Assembly (NCBI RefSeq): GCF_001012825.1
Contig: NZ_LCZJ02000023.1
Span: 62,001-126,000 of the forward strand
DNA: 64,000 bases
DNA from: Paenibacillus etheri
Lineage (GTDB): Bacteria; Bacillota; Bacilli; Paenibacillales; Paenibacillaceae
Reading direction: 5' to 3'
This document shows, in pieces, positions 34,156 through 43,267 of the stretch. The notes beneath the pieces were generated by a model. That model was not told the DNA's origin. It was given only the letters and a program-made list of their open reading frames with translations, and did not search any database. A program made the position numbers and the translations under genes. Position 1 is the first letter of the stretch. Each line of letters starts with the position of its first letter.

Positions 34156-34902
34156 TTACAAAGTAATATTCTCACCAATAATAATACACTTACTGTTACT
34201 ACCATGCCCGATTTCGCTTGTCTTCACGATAGGAATTCGGCTGATTTCCTTCACATAAGCTTCGACGATTGAAAATTCATTATAACTTTCAAGCTCAGTA
34301 AACGATCCAAGAATCAGTCCAGCGCATTTATCAAAATACTTAACTTGCTGTAGCTGAGCAAATAAGGAGACGATTTTGTTCGCTCTACCACTTAAACTCT
34401 CTAAGAATAGAATCTTGTTCGAAGGGTCTGGAAAATAACTTGTTCCTGCTAACTTCATAAAACATCGAATATTCCCGCCAATTACAATCCCGCTCATCTG
34501 GTTCCCACGGATCCAAAGATATTCGAAATCATAAAGATCGTTATGACCTTCAAAAAATGTTCGATAAAAAGCAGCTTGCTGCTCCGCCCCATCAGAAGAA
34601 ACGAGATTCATTATCTGATAATGATAGGATTTCGAATTACTTTTCGTATATAAAGCGTTCAAAATAACCGACAGTCACTCATTCCGAAAAAAGGCTTCGG
34701 ATGCAGACGAATATTATCGTAGTCGATATATTCCAAGATCTGATTCGCGGAATCCCCACCTGAAATATCAAAAATCGAACGAATTTCATTTCATAATTCT
34801 AATTAGTTCTTCTACTTTAGATAGGTTCTCCACTCTCACACCATCAGAACAAGCGATAAGTCCAACTTTATTTCCAACAGTGAGCTTTTGAGCTATACTC
34901 AT
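34156..34902 (-). pseudogene. Degenerate S66-family LD-carboxypeptidase/MccF-like gene
   Basis: The N-terminal part reads from an ATG at 34902 (MSIAQKLTVGNKVGLIACSD) and stops after 38 codons. A second frame then gives EIRSIFDISGGDSANQILEY and HPKPFFGMSDC, and a third frame continues VILNALYTK to the C-terminus at 34156. Matching this to S66 peptidases suggests an internal deletion of roughly 50 residues and a one-base loss next to the nucleophile motif (G-x-S-D). The C-terminal half keeps IVIGGNIRCFMKLAGTSYFP. Intact enzymes cleave tetrapeptide cell-wall stems or inactivate microcin C; this copy cannot make a full protein. Confidence 0.85.
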
Positions 34903-34922
34903 CTCTATTATTCCTCTCATTT

Positions 34923-35558
34923 CTAATATAAGCGGTTCTCATAGCTATCCTTTAAAGACTTGGATACATCATCTTGAGAAAGCCCAAGTTTCTTCGCATG
35001 TTCTGCTATGATTACCGAGGGTTTAGGCAGCATTTCTTTTAACGGCCAATACGTATCATCCCATAGATGTGATCTCTTAAAAGCTTTAGCACAATGCATA
35101 TAACACTCTTCAACCTCAACGGCAATGCCCAATTTTGGTAGTTTACCTTGAGCCTCCATATGAACCATTATTTCTTGATCTTTGATAATTCTTGCATGTC
35201 CATTTATTCTCAAGGTTTCTTCAAGTCCGGGAATAATGAATATCAGACCCACTTTTGAATTTAACAGGATATTACGCAAAGAATCAAACCGTCGATTTCC
35301 TGGTCGTTCAGGAATTACTAAATGTTTGTCGTCTAACACATATACAAAACCTGCAGCATCCCCACGCGGAGATACATCACAATTGCCAGATGAATCACTT
35401 GTTGCTATAAAGAGTAACGGTGACTTGGATATATAATCTCGGCAATGGTGATCGATGAGGGTTATACTCTTGTTGTTTACCAATTCACTGGGATACCCAT
35501 ACATTGACCTTAATTCTTCTTCAGAGTCTATAACTTCTTTGAAAATTTTATGGTTCAT
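34923..35558 (-). CDS. FMN-binding pyridoxamine-5'-phosphate-oxidase-like flavoprotein
   Basis: A 211-residue PPOX-fold protein close to the MSMEG_1061 subfamily: DHCRDYISKSPLLFIATSD, CDVSPRGDAAGFV, IPERPGNRRFDSLRNIL and the cysteine pair region CYMHCAKAFKRSHLW. Such proteins bind flavin (or F420 in relatives) and reduce small molecules. AGGAGGGAG lies just before the ATG. It ends 20 bases before the degenerate carboxypeptidase gene. Confidence 0.88.
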   Translation of the reverse strand: MNHKIFKEVIDSEEELRSMYGYPSELVNNKSITLIDHHCRDYISKSPLLFIATSDSSGNCDVSPRGDAAGFVYVLDDKHLVIPERPGNRRFDSLRNILLNSKVGLIFIIPGLEETLRINGHARIIKDQEIMVHMEAQGKLPKLGIAVEVEECYMHCAKAFKRSHLWDDTYWPLKEMLPKPSVIIAEHAKKLGLSQDDVSKSLKDSYENRLY

Positions 35559-35605
35559 ATTTCTCCCTCCTACTTCCGCAGTTTAACAAAAAATCGCTAC
35601 GATGA

Positions 35606-36592
35606 TCATTTGATCAACTTTAAATTTCTGAAATAATCCATTTTACTATCGATAAATCCATTGTCAAAGTCAGCTGCACCAATAAGTTCACCTTCACTGA
35701 AACATAAAGCAAACAGCCAAAGCTGTCTAAGCGCAACAAACATAGGAACAGCACTAATATCATTGTCACTGAGATTTCTTAAACTCTTGTATCCATTTAA
35801 AAATGCTGCCCATAACTGTTCAACTTCATCTTTATTATGGCCGCTATGAATCTCTCTTGCCAATCTAAACTCTGCGATATCATAGGCTCTCCATCCGTAG
35901 CCACAAATATCGAAATCATAATGTGTTAGTTTCCCCTCGTCCGTAAAGGCCACATTCGTATTTCCATGCAAATCGCCATGGCAGATGCCCCAGTCGAGCC
36001 CCGCTTCCAGATGTACTTCAATCTGCGCTTTTAATTGCATTACAAGTTCATACAAGAATTGATAATCCTCTTGTCGATGGTCCATATGCAGTTTAATCGT
36101 ATGAAGCGGTTTTTCAATTAAATGTTCAAAATCAAGCATACCTCTCACATATTCACTCTTAAAGTTATCCGTAGCTTTGTGGATTTGTGCAACTGACTGA
36201 CCAAATAAGTAGCTGTCTTCTACCGCATGAATAGGCTTTTCATTTCCTTCAGCAAAACTAAACATAACGCCATACCTCACACCCTCAGGCACCAAAAATT
36301 CATTAATCATGATTCCATCTTTTCGAGGAATAGGAATGGAGACGTTTATACCTTTTTCGTTCAAATCGTTCAATAGTTCTAATTCAAAATCAATGTCCGA
36401 TCTACTCCGTCTATCCGCACGATAAACACGAAAGATGTATTTTTCTAATGCTGTTTCTAAGATATATGTATCGTTCATCCCTCTAAGAAAATACTGTAGT
36501 TTAACTGGTTCATGAATCTCATAATGATCTTTAATATGTAATAATAATGCGTCTGTTGCCAAGAGTGAGTATGTAATAGAAAAAAAACTCAA
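35606..36592 (-). CDS. Aminoglycoside/choline phosphotransferase-family kinase
   Basis: A 328-residue small-molecule kinase: catalytic loop CHGDLHGNTN and metal-binding HYDFDICGYGWRAYD, in the order of the APH/ChoK fold. Family members phosphorylate sugars, homoserine, choline or antibiotics. No evidence picks a substrate. The start is a TTG (36592) with a weak site; an in-frame TTG 10 codons on is possible. Confidence 0.85.
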   Translation of the reverse strand: MSFFSITYSLLATDALLLHIKDHYEIHEPVKLQYFLRGMNDTYILETALEKYIFRVYRADRRSRSDIDFELELLNDLNEKGINVSIPIPRKDGIMINEFLVPEGVRYGVMFSFAEGNEKPIHAVEDSYLFGQSVAQIHKATDNFKSEYVRGMLDFEHLIEKPLHTIKLHMDHRQEDYQFLYELVMQLKAQIEVHLEAGLDWGICHGDLHGNTNVAFTDEGKLTHYDFDICGYGWRAYDIAEFRLAREIHSGHNKDEVEQLWAAFLNGYKSLRNLSDNDISAVPMFVALRQLWLFALCFSEGELIGAADFDNGFIDSKMDYFRNLKLIK

Positions 36593-36740
36593 GTGTATCC
36601 CATCCCTTTATGTTTATTGATAGTAATATTTACACCATACCATATTTAGGGAATCGAATCATTTTCTTCTTGAATCTGCGAAACCAATGTATGGTTATAT
36701 AAGTATAATAATACAAAATCAATTACATGGGGGTGTTCGA

Positions 36741-37235
36741 ATGCGTAAATCACCGTTTATATTGAGTATGATTTTATTATCCCTAACGTTAATTATGGGC
36801 TGTAGTTCAGAAGTGGATGATGCCACTAAAGCCGCTGAGAAGTACAAAATTGTTGAATATACCATCAAGGTTTCTGATGATTTATTTTCTGAGGAATCCA
36901 TTCTAGCGCGAAATGAAGAAATGAAACCGTACTTTACAGAATATTATACCGAAAAAGCTATGGGGAGCCGAATCACAACTATCCCTTATCAAATCGCAAA
37001 TAAACAAAAGCTTTCTTTAAAACCAGATAACCTAAAATTCACCCTTTCCGAACAAAAGAAAGATATTGTTGAGTTAAAATACACTTGTGATCTTGTTTTG
37101 TTGGATAAGGATGACAAAGAAAGTAAACGTGTCCCTTTGGAGGGAATACTGACTATGTTTGATGTGGATGGTCAATGGTTAGTGCAAGGAGATCGTTTTG
37201 ACTCGGAGGCTTTAATGAAATTGATTTATGACTAA
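36741..37235 (+). CDS. Small lipoprotein, unrecognised
   Basis: A 164-residue lipoprotein with lipobox IMGC (Cys21) and a compact mixed alpha/beta domain that resembles conjugal-transfer TcpC/NTF2-like or DUF4829-type folds by layout only. A GGGGGTG site lies eight bases before the ATG at 36741; an upstream ATG at 36687 would bury the signal peptide. AT-rich like the rest of this accessory run. Confidence 0.7.
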   Translation: MRKSPFILSMILLSLTLIMGCSSEVDDATKAAEKYKIVEYTIKVSDDLFSEESILARNEEMKPYFTEYYTEKAMGSRITTIPYQIANKQKLSLKPDNLKFTLSEQKKDIVELKYTCDLVLLDKDDKESKRVPLEGILTMFDVDGQWLVQGDRFDSEALMKLIYD

Positions 37236-37332
37236 ATACCCTTCATATACCATATTATTACTGGAATATATTGTCTATCAATAGCAATATTAATTTCCAG
37301 TACATTGTAATATGATAAGGAGCTAATGAGTC

Positions 37333-37645
37333 ATGAAGCGAACTGCATGGATCATAGTAACATTACTTTTATTATTAGGGAGTATTCCAATTACTGCGTC
37401 AGCAAAAGCTGAAACTGCAAAATCATGGAAGACACTTTACTCTGAGTATATCAAGAAAACGTTAATAGATGCTACTAGAGACAGGTCTTACGACGATAAC
37501 TTCAATTATTTCACTTTAGTAGATTTGAACTTTGATGGTACTCCTGAACTTATACAGGGATACAGACTTGTTTAATAATGAAGTTAACAAATTCGTTCCA
37601 AATGGAATCGCTAATTTTATAAATCGTTATTCTTCATCTAAATAA
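37333..37645 (+). pseudogene. Truncated exported protein with frame-shifted C-terminal remnant
   Basis: A signal peptide (1-24, ending ASA) and 56 more residues ending FTLVDLNFDGTPELIQGYRLV are followed by a stop at 37573. In the next frame 24 codons, starting FNNEVNKFVPNG and ending RYSSSK, run to a TAA at 37645. This reads as an N-terminus and a C-terminus joined by a deletion. The FDG-x-PEL element is common in exported Paenibacillus proteins of unknown function, usually much longer. Confidence 0.7.
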
Positions 37646-37675
37646 AGCTTGTTGATTGATCCTCCTTCATTAGAT

Positions 37676-37713
37676 AAAAAAGCAGACTGCTCACCATAGC
37701 AATCTGCTTTTTT
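37676..37713. terminator. Bidirectional terminator
   Basis: AAAAAAGCAGA and TCTGCTTTTTT make an 11-bp stem with an inner TGCT/AGCA pair; A- and T-runs on each side suit both the truncated gene and the opposing GNAT gene. Confidence 0.88.
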
Positions 37714-37715
37714 GA

Positions 37716-38189
37716 TTAAATTAGTTTTTTACTCATCCGATAATTAACTAACTGAACCCCTTTTCGTTCTACACTTTGTTCCGAAATAAGCTGGTATCCC
37801 TGTCGTTCAAAAAATGGCCTAGCTGTAATACTTGCTTCGGTATCCATTTCATGAAGAACAAGCTCCCTCGCTTTCTTTTCAAGCTTGTTCACGAGAGCAG
37901 AGGCTACGCCTTGGCCTTGGAAATCTTTGTGGACAAATAGACGATCCAAATGTCCTTCCAACGTCATATCTGAAAAGCCAACGATGTAACCATTAATTTC
38001 GGCTACATAAGTAATATTTTGACGCAAAGAAGTTCTCCAAGTATTTAGTTTGAGGGCCTTATCCTCTTTAGGTGCCCAAGCGTCAAGCTGTTCCTGTGAA
38101 TAATGTTGTTTGTTTACGGAATGAACCGTCTCATAGAACAATGAGATCAGCTGACTAATATCCGATTCTTGGTAAGCTCTAATATCCAT
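37716..38189 (-). CDS. GNAT-family N-acetyltransferase (YafP-like)
   Basis: A 157-residue acetyltransferase with the acetyl-CoA loop HKDFQGQGVASALVNKLE and an N-terminal DIRAYQESDISQLISLFYE typical of the PhnO/YafP group. Substrate unknown. It lies 24 bases from the HAD gene on the same strand. Confidence 0.9.
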   Translation of the reverse strand: MDIRAYQESDISQLISLFYETVHSVNKQHYSQEQLDAWAPKEDKALKLNTWRTSLRQNITYVAEINGYIVGFSDMTLEGHLDRLFVHKDFQGQGVASALVNKLEKKARELVLHEMDTEASITARPFFERQGYQLISEQSVERKGVQLVNYRMSKKLI

Positions 38190-38213
38190 TTTGAGTTCTC
38201 CTTGCTGGCATTG

Positions 38214-38909
38214 CTACAATCCCACAACATCTACAAGTTCCGAAAGAGAACTAATGATATAGTTAGGTTTGAGATGATTAGGGACCTCTATATTTTGGCG
38301 ATTATAGTAGCAGAAGTCAATTTCAGAATTCACAGCACCATGGTAATCATCCTGTAAAGAATCCCCAACAAACAGAACCTCGTGATTACTTAGCTGTAGA
38401 TCTTTTAGGGCCATTTCAAAAATCTCTTTATTAGGTTTTCTGATTCCTACTTCATCGGAGATCATTATGGATCTGAACATTTCATAGATCTTACCGGCTT
38501 GCAGTCTTTTTCTTTGCGCTTCACTGATCCCGTTGGTGATGATCCCCATATCATATTTATCTTTAAAAGAGGATAAGATCTGTTCTGCTCCTTCTTCAAA
38601 ATAACAAGAGTTGCAAAAATAATCCCAATAAGTGTCTGACAACTTGCTATGAAATAGCTCCTCCAGATTAAGCGTGTCTCTAAACGAATATCTCAATACC
38701 TCTCCTATGGTCTTCACCTCTCCTCCGCTAACAAAGTTCATCCAATGGCGAAAATTGTGACCTGAAAACTCTCCATAAAATAAAGACCAAGCATCAATAT
38801 CTTCTACAAAAAGTTTGTGATCGTTACAGGTTCTTTTCATAGCTTCAATTTCACAAGCACTATAATTAATTAATGTATTATCCAAATCAAATATAATGGC
38901 TTTGTACAT
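38214..38909 (-). CDS. HAD-superfamily hydrolase (YjjG/nucleotidase-like)
   Basis: A 231-residue HAD subfamily IA enzyme: motif I DLDNT with Asp8 and Asp10, motif II in GIITNGI, motif III Lys in GIRKPNKEIF, motif IV GDSLQDD. The helical cap fits YjjG-type nucleoside 5'-monophosphatases. Probably co-transcribed with the GNAT gene. Confidence 0.9.
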   Translation of the reverse strand: MYKAIIFDLDNTLINYSACEIEAMKRTCNDHKLFVEDIDAWSLFYGEFSGHNFRHWMNFVSGGEVKTIGEVLRYSFRDTLNLEELFHSKLSDTYWDYFCNSCYFEEGAEQILSSFKDKYDMGIITNGISEAQRKRLQAGKIYEMFRSIMISDEVGIRKPNKEIFEMALKDLQLSNHEVLFVGDSLQDDYHGAVNSEIDFCYYNRQNIEVPNHLKPNYIISSLSELVDVVGL

Positions 38910-38984
38910 AATATCCTCCCCGAATAATGTTCTTATCTATCATAACATGAACATTATCGTTTGGATAAAATCAACAACTACTTT

Positions 38985-40034
38985 TCACAGCTCTGAAGCA
39001 CTCATGAACTCGATAAGATCAATTTTCCGGCCTGTTTTAGCACTTTCCAGCGCTCCGAATACCATTGCCATACTATACCGATTATCTCTACAATTCGTCT
39101 CTGCAGAACGCTCTTCCGCTAGTGACAGGAACATTTCCTCCAGACAACCTTGATGGAAGGTTTTATTCATCTCAATAGCCTCTCCATTTATACGCTTCAC
39201 GTCACGAATAAATTTATCGCTCTGATCTCCTGCTACGACCACCTCTGCATATGGCAAGTCATGACCATCCCAAATCGCAGTTCCTTTTTCCCCATTCATC
39301 CGCCAAGCTGCTTCCCATGAGGTAGAGGCGCCTTCTGCACACCAAGAACCCTGATAAGTAAATACAGACCCGTCCGACATCTCAAAGATACACACTGCCG
39401 ACGCATTCCCCTTATACCATGAACCGGGAGGATTAAACTCCTGACAGTAAACGGATATCGGATTGGCTCCACTTATAAATCGTGCCTGATCAAAGGTATG
39501 AATCGCCATATCCAGCAGCAAAGGACTTTCCATGACATCGCGGAACCCTCCGAAATGTGCACCAAGGAAAAAGCTTGCGCTGATATATCCTACTCTCCCA
39601 ATGGTATCAGACTCGATTAAGTTGCGTAAAGAACGGATTCGAGGGTCATAACGGCGATTCTGCATCACAGCATGGGCATTTCCGGTTTTTTCTGAGATCT
39701 CAACAATCTTAGTGCACTCTTCCATAGTCTCGGCCAGTGGTTTCTCACTAAACACATTACATCCGAGTTCTAATGCAGTGCTGGAAATGCTGTAATGGCT
39801 TCCCGGAACTGTAACGTCAAACACAAGATTAGCTCCAGTCGCCTGAATCGCTTCTTTAATGTCAGTAAACGTTAGACAGGAAATCTCATGCTTTGCAGAC
39901 ATCGCTTGTGCTGACTCCAATCGTATATCTACTAGAGCAACAATTTGAGTATCTGAACGTGATAAAGCGTATTCAATCCAGGCGTTAGCCATTCCTCCGC
40001 AACCTGCAACCGCTACACGGTACTGGGCTGTCAT
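38985..40034 (-). CDS. Gfo/Idh/MocA-family oxidoreductase (first)
   Basis: A 349-residue NAD(P)-dependent dehydrogenase: N-terminal Rossmann GCGGMANAW, the cofactor/active-site EKPLAETMEEC and a C-terminal beta-sheet domain. The family oxidises sugars, inositols or their derivatives. It follows the TIM-barrel isomerase gene by 18 bases, so the two likely act in one catabolic pathway under the divergent AraC regulator. Confidence 0.92.
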   Translation of the reverse strand: MTAQYRVAVAGCGGMANAWIEYALSRSDTQIVALVDIRLESAQAMSAKHEISCLTFTDIKEAIQATGANLVFDVTVPGSHYSISSTALELGCNVFSEKPLAETMEECTKIVEISEKTGNAHAVMQNRRYDPRIRSLRNLIESDTIGRVGYISASFFLGAHFGGFRDVMESPLLLDMAIHTFDQARFISGANPISVYCQEFNPPGSWYKGNASAVCIFEMSDGSVFTYQGSWCAEGASTSWEAAWRMNGEKGTAIWDGHDLPYAEVVVAGDQSDKFIRDVKRINGEAIEMNKTFHQGCLEEMFLSLAEERSAETNCRDNRYSMAMVFGALESAKTGRKIDLIEFMSASEL

Positions 40035-40052
40035 AATTCTCCCCCTCTAAGG

Positions 40053-40940
40053 TTACAGCGGATTAGGTACAAAGCTACCACCCCTGCATTGTTTTAAATA
40101 ATTTAAAGCATGTACTTGTCCCATCATTTCCAGCTCATCCCGATAAACAGGATCATGCCAGCCTTCAATATCAATCGTACCTTTATAACCTGCCTGACGC
40201 AAAATAGAAATTACATCGGTCCAGTTCGTATCTCCAAAGCCCGGAGTACGGTGCCATACATAAGGATTTGGGCCATGAATACCATATTCTTTTACGATAT
40301 CCCAAGCGATGGTGGCATCCTTACCATGTACATGGAAGATCTTATCTGTCCATTTACGGAGCTGCGGAATCGGATCAATCAATTGGACCATCTGATGACA
40401 TGGCTCCCATTCGAGCCCAATATTATCAGCAGACACAGCATTGAACATCTTCTCCCAAGCTAATGGATTGTGAGCTATATTCCAGTCACCTGATCCCCAG
40501 TCTCCACCCATGGAACAGTTCTCGAAGGCAATTCGCAAACCACGATCCGCCGCTCTTTTGGACAACTCCCCAAACACCTCGGCAAACTTCGGAATGGATT
40601 CATCAATGGATACCTCTGGCAGCCTTCCTGTAAAACCTGATACCATATCCGTTCCGAACAAATGAGCATGATCAATCAGTCGCTCCCAGCTCGCGATTGC
40701 ATCGGAATTATCACCAGTATTCGTCAAAGGATTGCCGAAGATCCCAACAGATGAGATCACGAAGTCATGTTCTGCTGCAAGCTCTTGCACACGCTTTCCA
40801 GTTTCCACGAGATCTGTTTCCCCTGTAGTTTGCCAGAAGGTTAAGCTAAAGGATTCAAATCCATGTCCTACAATTTGCGGAATCACTCTTACAGCATCGC
40901 CGCCACCCACTAATGTTCCAATTCGCATTGTATCCTTCAT
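40053..40940 (-). CDS. Sugar-phosphate isomerase/epimerase (AP-endonuclease-2-like TIM barrel)
   Basis: A 295-residue xylose-isomerase-like TIM barrel with metal-ligand segments IAFENCSMGG, LEWEPCHQM, HVHGKDA and DIEGWHDP. Members convert keto-sugars or inosose. GGAGTGG lies seven bases before the ATG. First gene of the isomerase-dehydrogenase pair, divergent from the AraC regulator. Confidence 0.92.
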   Translation of the reverse strand: MKDTMRIGTLVGGGDAVRVIPQIVGHGFESFSLTFWQTTGETDLVETGKRVQELAAEHDFVISSVGIFGNPLTNTGDNSDAIASWERLIDHAHLFGTDMVSGFTGRLPEVSIDESIPKFAEVFGELSKRAADRGLRIAFENCSMGGDWGSGDWNIAHNPLAWEKMFNAVSADNIGLEWEPCHQMVQLIDPIPQLRKWTDKIFHVHGKDATIAWDIVKEYGIHGPNPYVWHRTPGFGDTNWTDVISILRQAGYKGTIDIEGWHDPVYRDELEMMGQVHALNYLKQCRGGSFVPNPL

Positions 40941-41063
40941 CTTGTGACCACTCCAATATTGGTTTATAGTAAGTTCTATAACCCGAGTATATACTGCTTA
41001 TGAGCTTAAAACTCTCATTATCTTGTGTTTATATAGTCGTATCTTGTGGGAGTGGTGTGAAAT

Positions 41064-41948
41064 ATGAGTTATCCTAATGATCTTAAAGAATATCCTCAAT
41101 TAGAAGAAAAAACGTATCCATTCCGATTATTTTTTAATGAATGCAAGAACGCAAAGATCGGTCAGAATATCCTGTATTTACACTGGCACGAGCATTTCGA
41201 AATCATCATTATGCAAGAAGGCAGCGCCATTTTTCACATAGACAGTAAGCCCTATGAACTGCATGCCGGAGAAGTACTGTTTGTTTCCTCTGGAGGATTG
41301 CATGTTGGGTACAGTCTGCGGGATGATCATGTTCGTTTTATCTCCGTCGTATTTCATAGTTCTTTATTTAAGGATTGGAAGCAGGATCCACAGCATGAGC
41401 AGTTTGTAGTCCCTTATTTAGAGAATCGTTATCAGCTACCGGTCAAACCTGCAGAGCTTGTACCTACCTGCTCCACTTATTATTCTCTTCTGGATACCAT
41501 CGTTGATGAAGTGCTGCAGAAAGGGCCTGCTTTTCAACTGGTCATTAAGAATCAGCTGCATTTACTCTTTGTGCTGCTCGCCCGCACCTTTCTACCTGAA
41601 CAAGTATTCAGTAGAACAAATGAGCGTCACTCCTTTAATCGCGAACGTTTTAAGCCACTACTAGAGTACATGGAGAACCATTTCGATGACAAAATGACCG
41701 TAGAAAGCGCCGCAAGATCCGTAAATCTAAATCCATATCATTTCTGCAAAACCTTTAAGAAGCTAACAGGACGAACCTTCATCGATTATGTTAATCTTTG
41801 CCGAGTAAATGAAGCAGAGCGATTGCTGCTCGAGACAGATTTTACAGTGACTGAGATTGCAGGGAGAGTCGGCTGCGACAATCCCAATTATTTTACCAAG
41901 CTGTACAAGCAGTATAAAGGTATTACCCCTTCAAGGGTTCGGAAATAG
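41064..41948 (+). CDS. AraC-family regulator with cupin sensor
   Basis: A 294-residue regulator with an N-terminal cupin (HWHEHFEIIIMQEG around 34-47) that would bind a sugar and a C-terminal double HTH (about 195-294; NPYHFCKTFKKLTGRTFIDY). Divergent from the isomerase and dehydrogenase genes, its likely targets. GGGAGTGG precedes the ATG. Confidence 0.93.
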   Translation: MSYPNDLKEYPQLEEKTYPFRLFFNECKNAKIGQNILYLHWHEHFEIIIMQEGSAIFHIDSKPYELHAGEVLFVSSGGLHVGYSLRDDHVRFISVVFHSSLFKDWKQDPQHEQFVVPYLENRYQLPVKPAELVPTCSTYYSLLDTIVDEVLQKGPAFQLVIKNQLHLLFVLLARTFLPEQVFSRTNERHSFNRERFKPLLEYMENHFDDKMTVESAARSVNLNPYHFCKTFKKLTGRTFIDYVNLCRVNEAERLLLETDFTVTEIAGRVGCDNPNYFTKLYKQYKGITPSRVRK

Positions 41949-41976
41949 GAGATTCGGTCTTTGTTCACAAAAAAAC

Positions 41977-42007
41977 AGCACCGTTTGCCTCTCGCAAACG
42001 GTGCTTT
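41977..42007. terminator. Strong bidirectional terminator
   Basis: AGCACCGTTTGC and GCAAACGGTGCT form a perfect 12-bp stem around a five-base loop, with A-run and T-run flanks; it ends the AraC gene and the opposing dehydrogenase operon. Confidence 0.92.
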
Positions 42008-42105
42008 CTATAGGATTATTCCGTAGCAGTAAGCTCTAGCCTCCGCACACTTGCAAGCGCGGGAAAAGATTCTTCCACCATACCAGTACTCCATAGCTTG
42101 ATAGA

Positions 42106-43266
42106 TTACATCTCGGATATATCGACCCAGCGGCGCTGCTCAATAGAGCGTTCTACGGCTTCTAATACAGCTTGGCATTTCACTCCATCATGGAAATTAG
42201 GTACAGGCTGACGTCCTTCTTCAATCGCGTTGGAAAGCTCCAACATCTCGTGAATAAACGTATGTTCAAAACCAATCGTATGACCCGGCGGCCACCAAGC
42301 CTCCGCATATTCATGCGCAGGATCCGTGGCTAGCACACGCCGAAAGCCCTGTACATCCTCAGCATCTGAGCTTAAATAAACCTCGAGTTCATTCATTCGC
42401 TCGAAATCAAATTTCACACTACCGAGGCTTCCGTTGATCTCAAAAGAATTGGTAGAGCGATGACCTGCTGCGAATCTTGTAGCTTCAAAACTACCTAAGG
42501 CACCGTTATCAAAACGGGCTAAAAACAATGTGGCATCATCCACTGTAACCTTGCCCTTAGGTGCATCCTTATCACCTTTGGCACTTAATCCGGTCATTTC
42601 AGCAGCAAGTGGACGTTCTTTAATGAAGGTCTCACTCATGCCGATGACTTCCTTCACATCACCTACTAAGAAATGTGCCAGATCAATGAGATGCGCACCC
42701 AAATCACCATGTGAGCCTGAACCCGCAATCTCCTTCTGCAATCTCCACACTAACGGGAACTCCGGATCAATAATCCAGTCTTGCAGGAACCAAGCCCGAA
42801 AATGATAGATCTTCCCAAGCCGCCCGCTCTCTACTAGCTTCTTAGCAAGTCTAACCGCTGGTGAAAAGCGATAATTAAAACCAACCATATGTGTAACCCC
42901 TGCATCTTCAGCGGCTTGCAGCATTTCACGGGAATCCGCCAAGGTCAGCGCAAGAGGTTTTTCACAAAAAATATGTTTACCTGCTTTGGCTGCTGCCAGA
43001 GCAATCTCCTTATGTGCATTACTGGGAGCATTTATATCAATAAGATCAATATCCTCACGAGCGATTAGATCTTTCCAATCCGTAACACAATCCGACCATC
43101 CTAACTGAGTGGCAGCCTCTTCAAGCGCTTCAGCATTACGTCCACAAATCACAGACATCTCAGGTTTAAGCGCTTTCGGGAAAAACATTGGCAAACTGCG
43201 GTAAGCATTACTGTGAGCCTTGCCCATAAATTTATAACCGATCATTCCAATGCGAAGCTGTTTCAT
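42106..43266 (-). CDS. Gfo/Idh/MocA-family oxidoreductase (second)
   Basis: A 386-residue dehydrogenase: Rossmann start IGMIGYKFMGKAHSNAYR, EKPLALTLADS, and the C-terminal catalytic GSGSHGDLGAHLIDLAHFL. It resembles the inositol 2-dehydrogenase/LacI-linked subgroup. Its ribosome site AAGGAGG sits inside the end of the LacI gene one base upstream, so regulator and enzyme are translated together. Confidence 0.93.
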   Translation of the reverse strand: MKQLRIGMIGYKFMGKAHSNAYRSLPMFFPKALKPEMSVICGRNAEALEEAATQLGWSDCVTDWKDLIAREDIDLIDINAPSNAHKEIALAAAKAGKHIFCEKPLALTLADSREMLQAAEDAGVTHMVGFNYRFSPAVRLAKKLVESGRLGKIYHFRAWFLQDWIIDPEFPLVWRLQKEIAGSGSHGDLGAHLIDLAHFLVGDVKEVIGMSETFIKERPLAAEMTGLSAKGDKDAPKGKVTVDDATLFLARFDNGALGSFEATRFAAGHRSTNSFEINGSLGSVKFDFERMNELEVYLSSDAEDVQGFRRVLATDPAHEYAEAWWPPGHTIGFEHTFIHEMLELSNAIEEGRQPVPNFHDGVKCQAVLEAVERSIEQRRWVDISEM

Positions 43267-43267
43267 C

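Noticed and set aside
42016-42105. A 29-codon in-frame open stretch after the stop of the second dehydrogenase gene, which looked like a read-through extension.
   Set aside because: An open run this short is expected by chance, no family match was seen, and a strong terminator follows directly.
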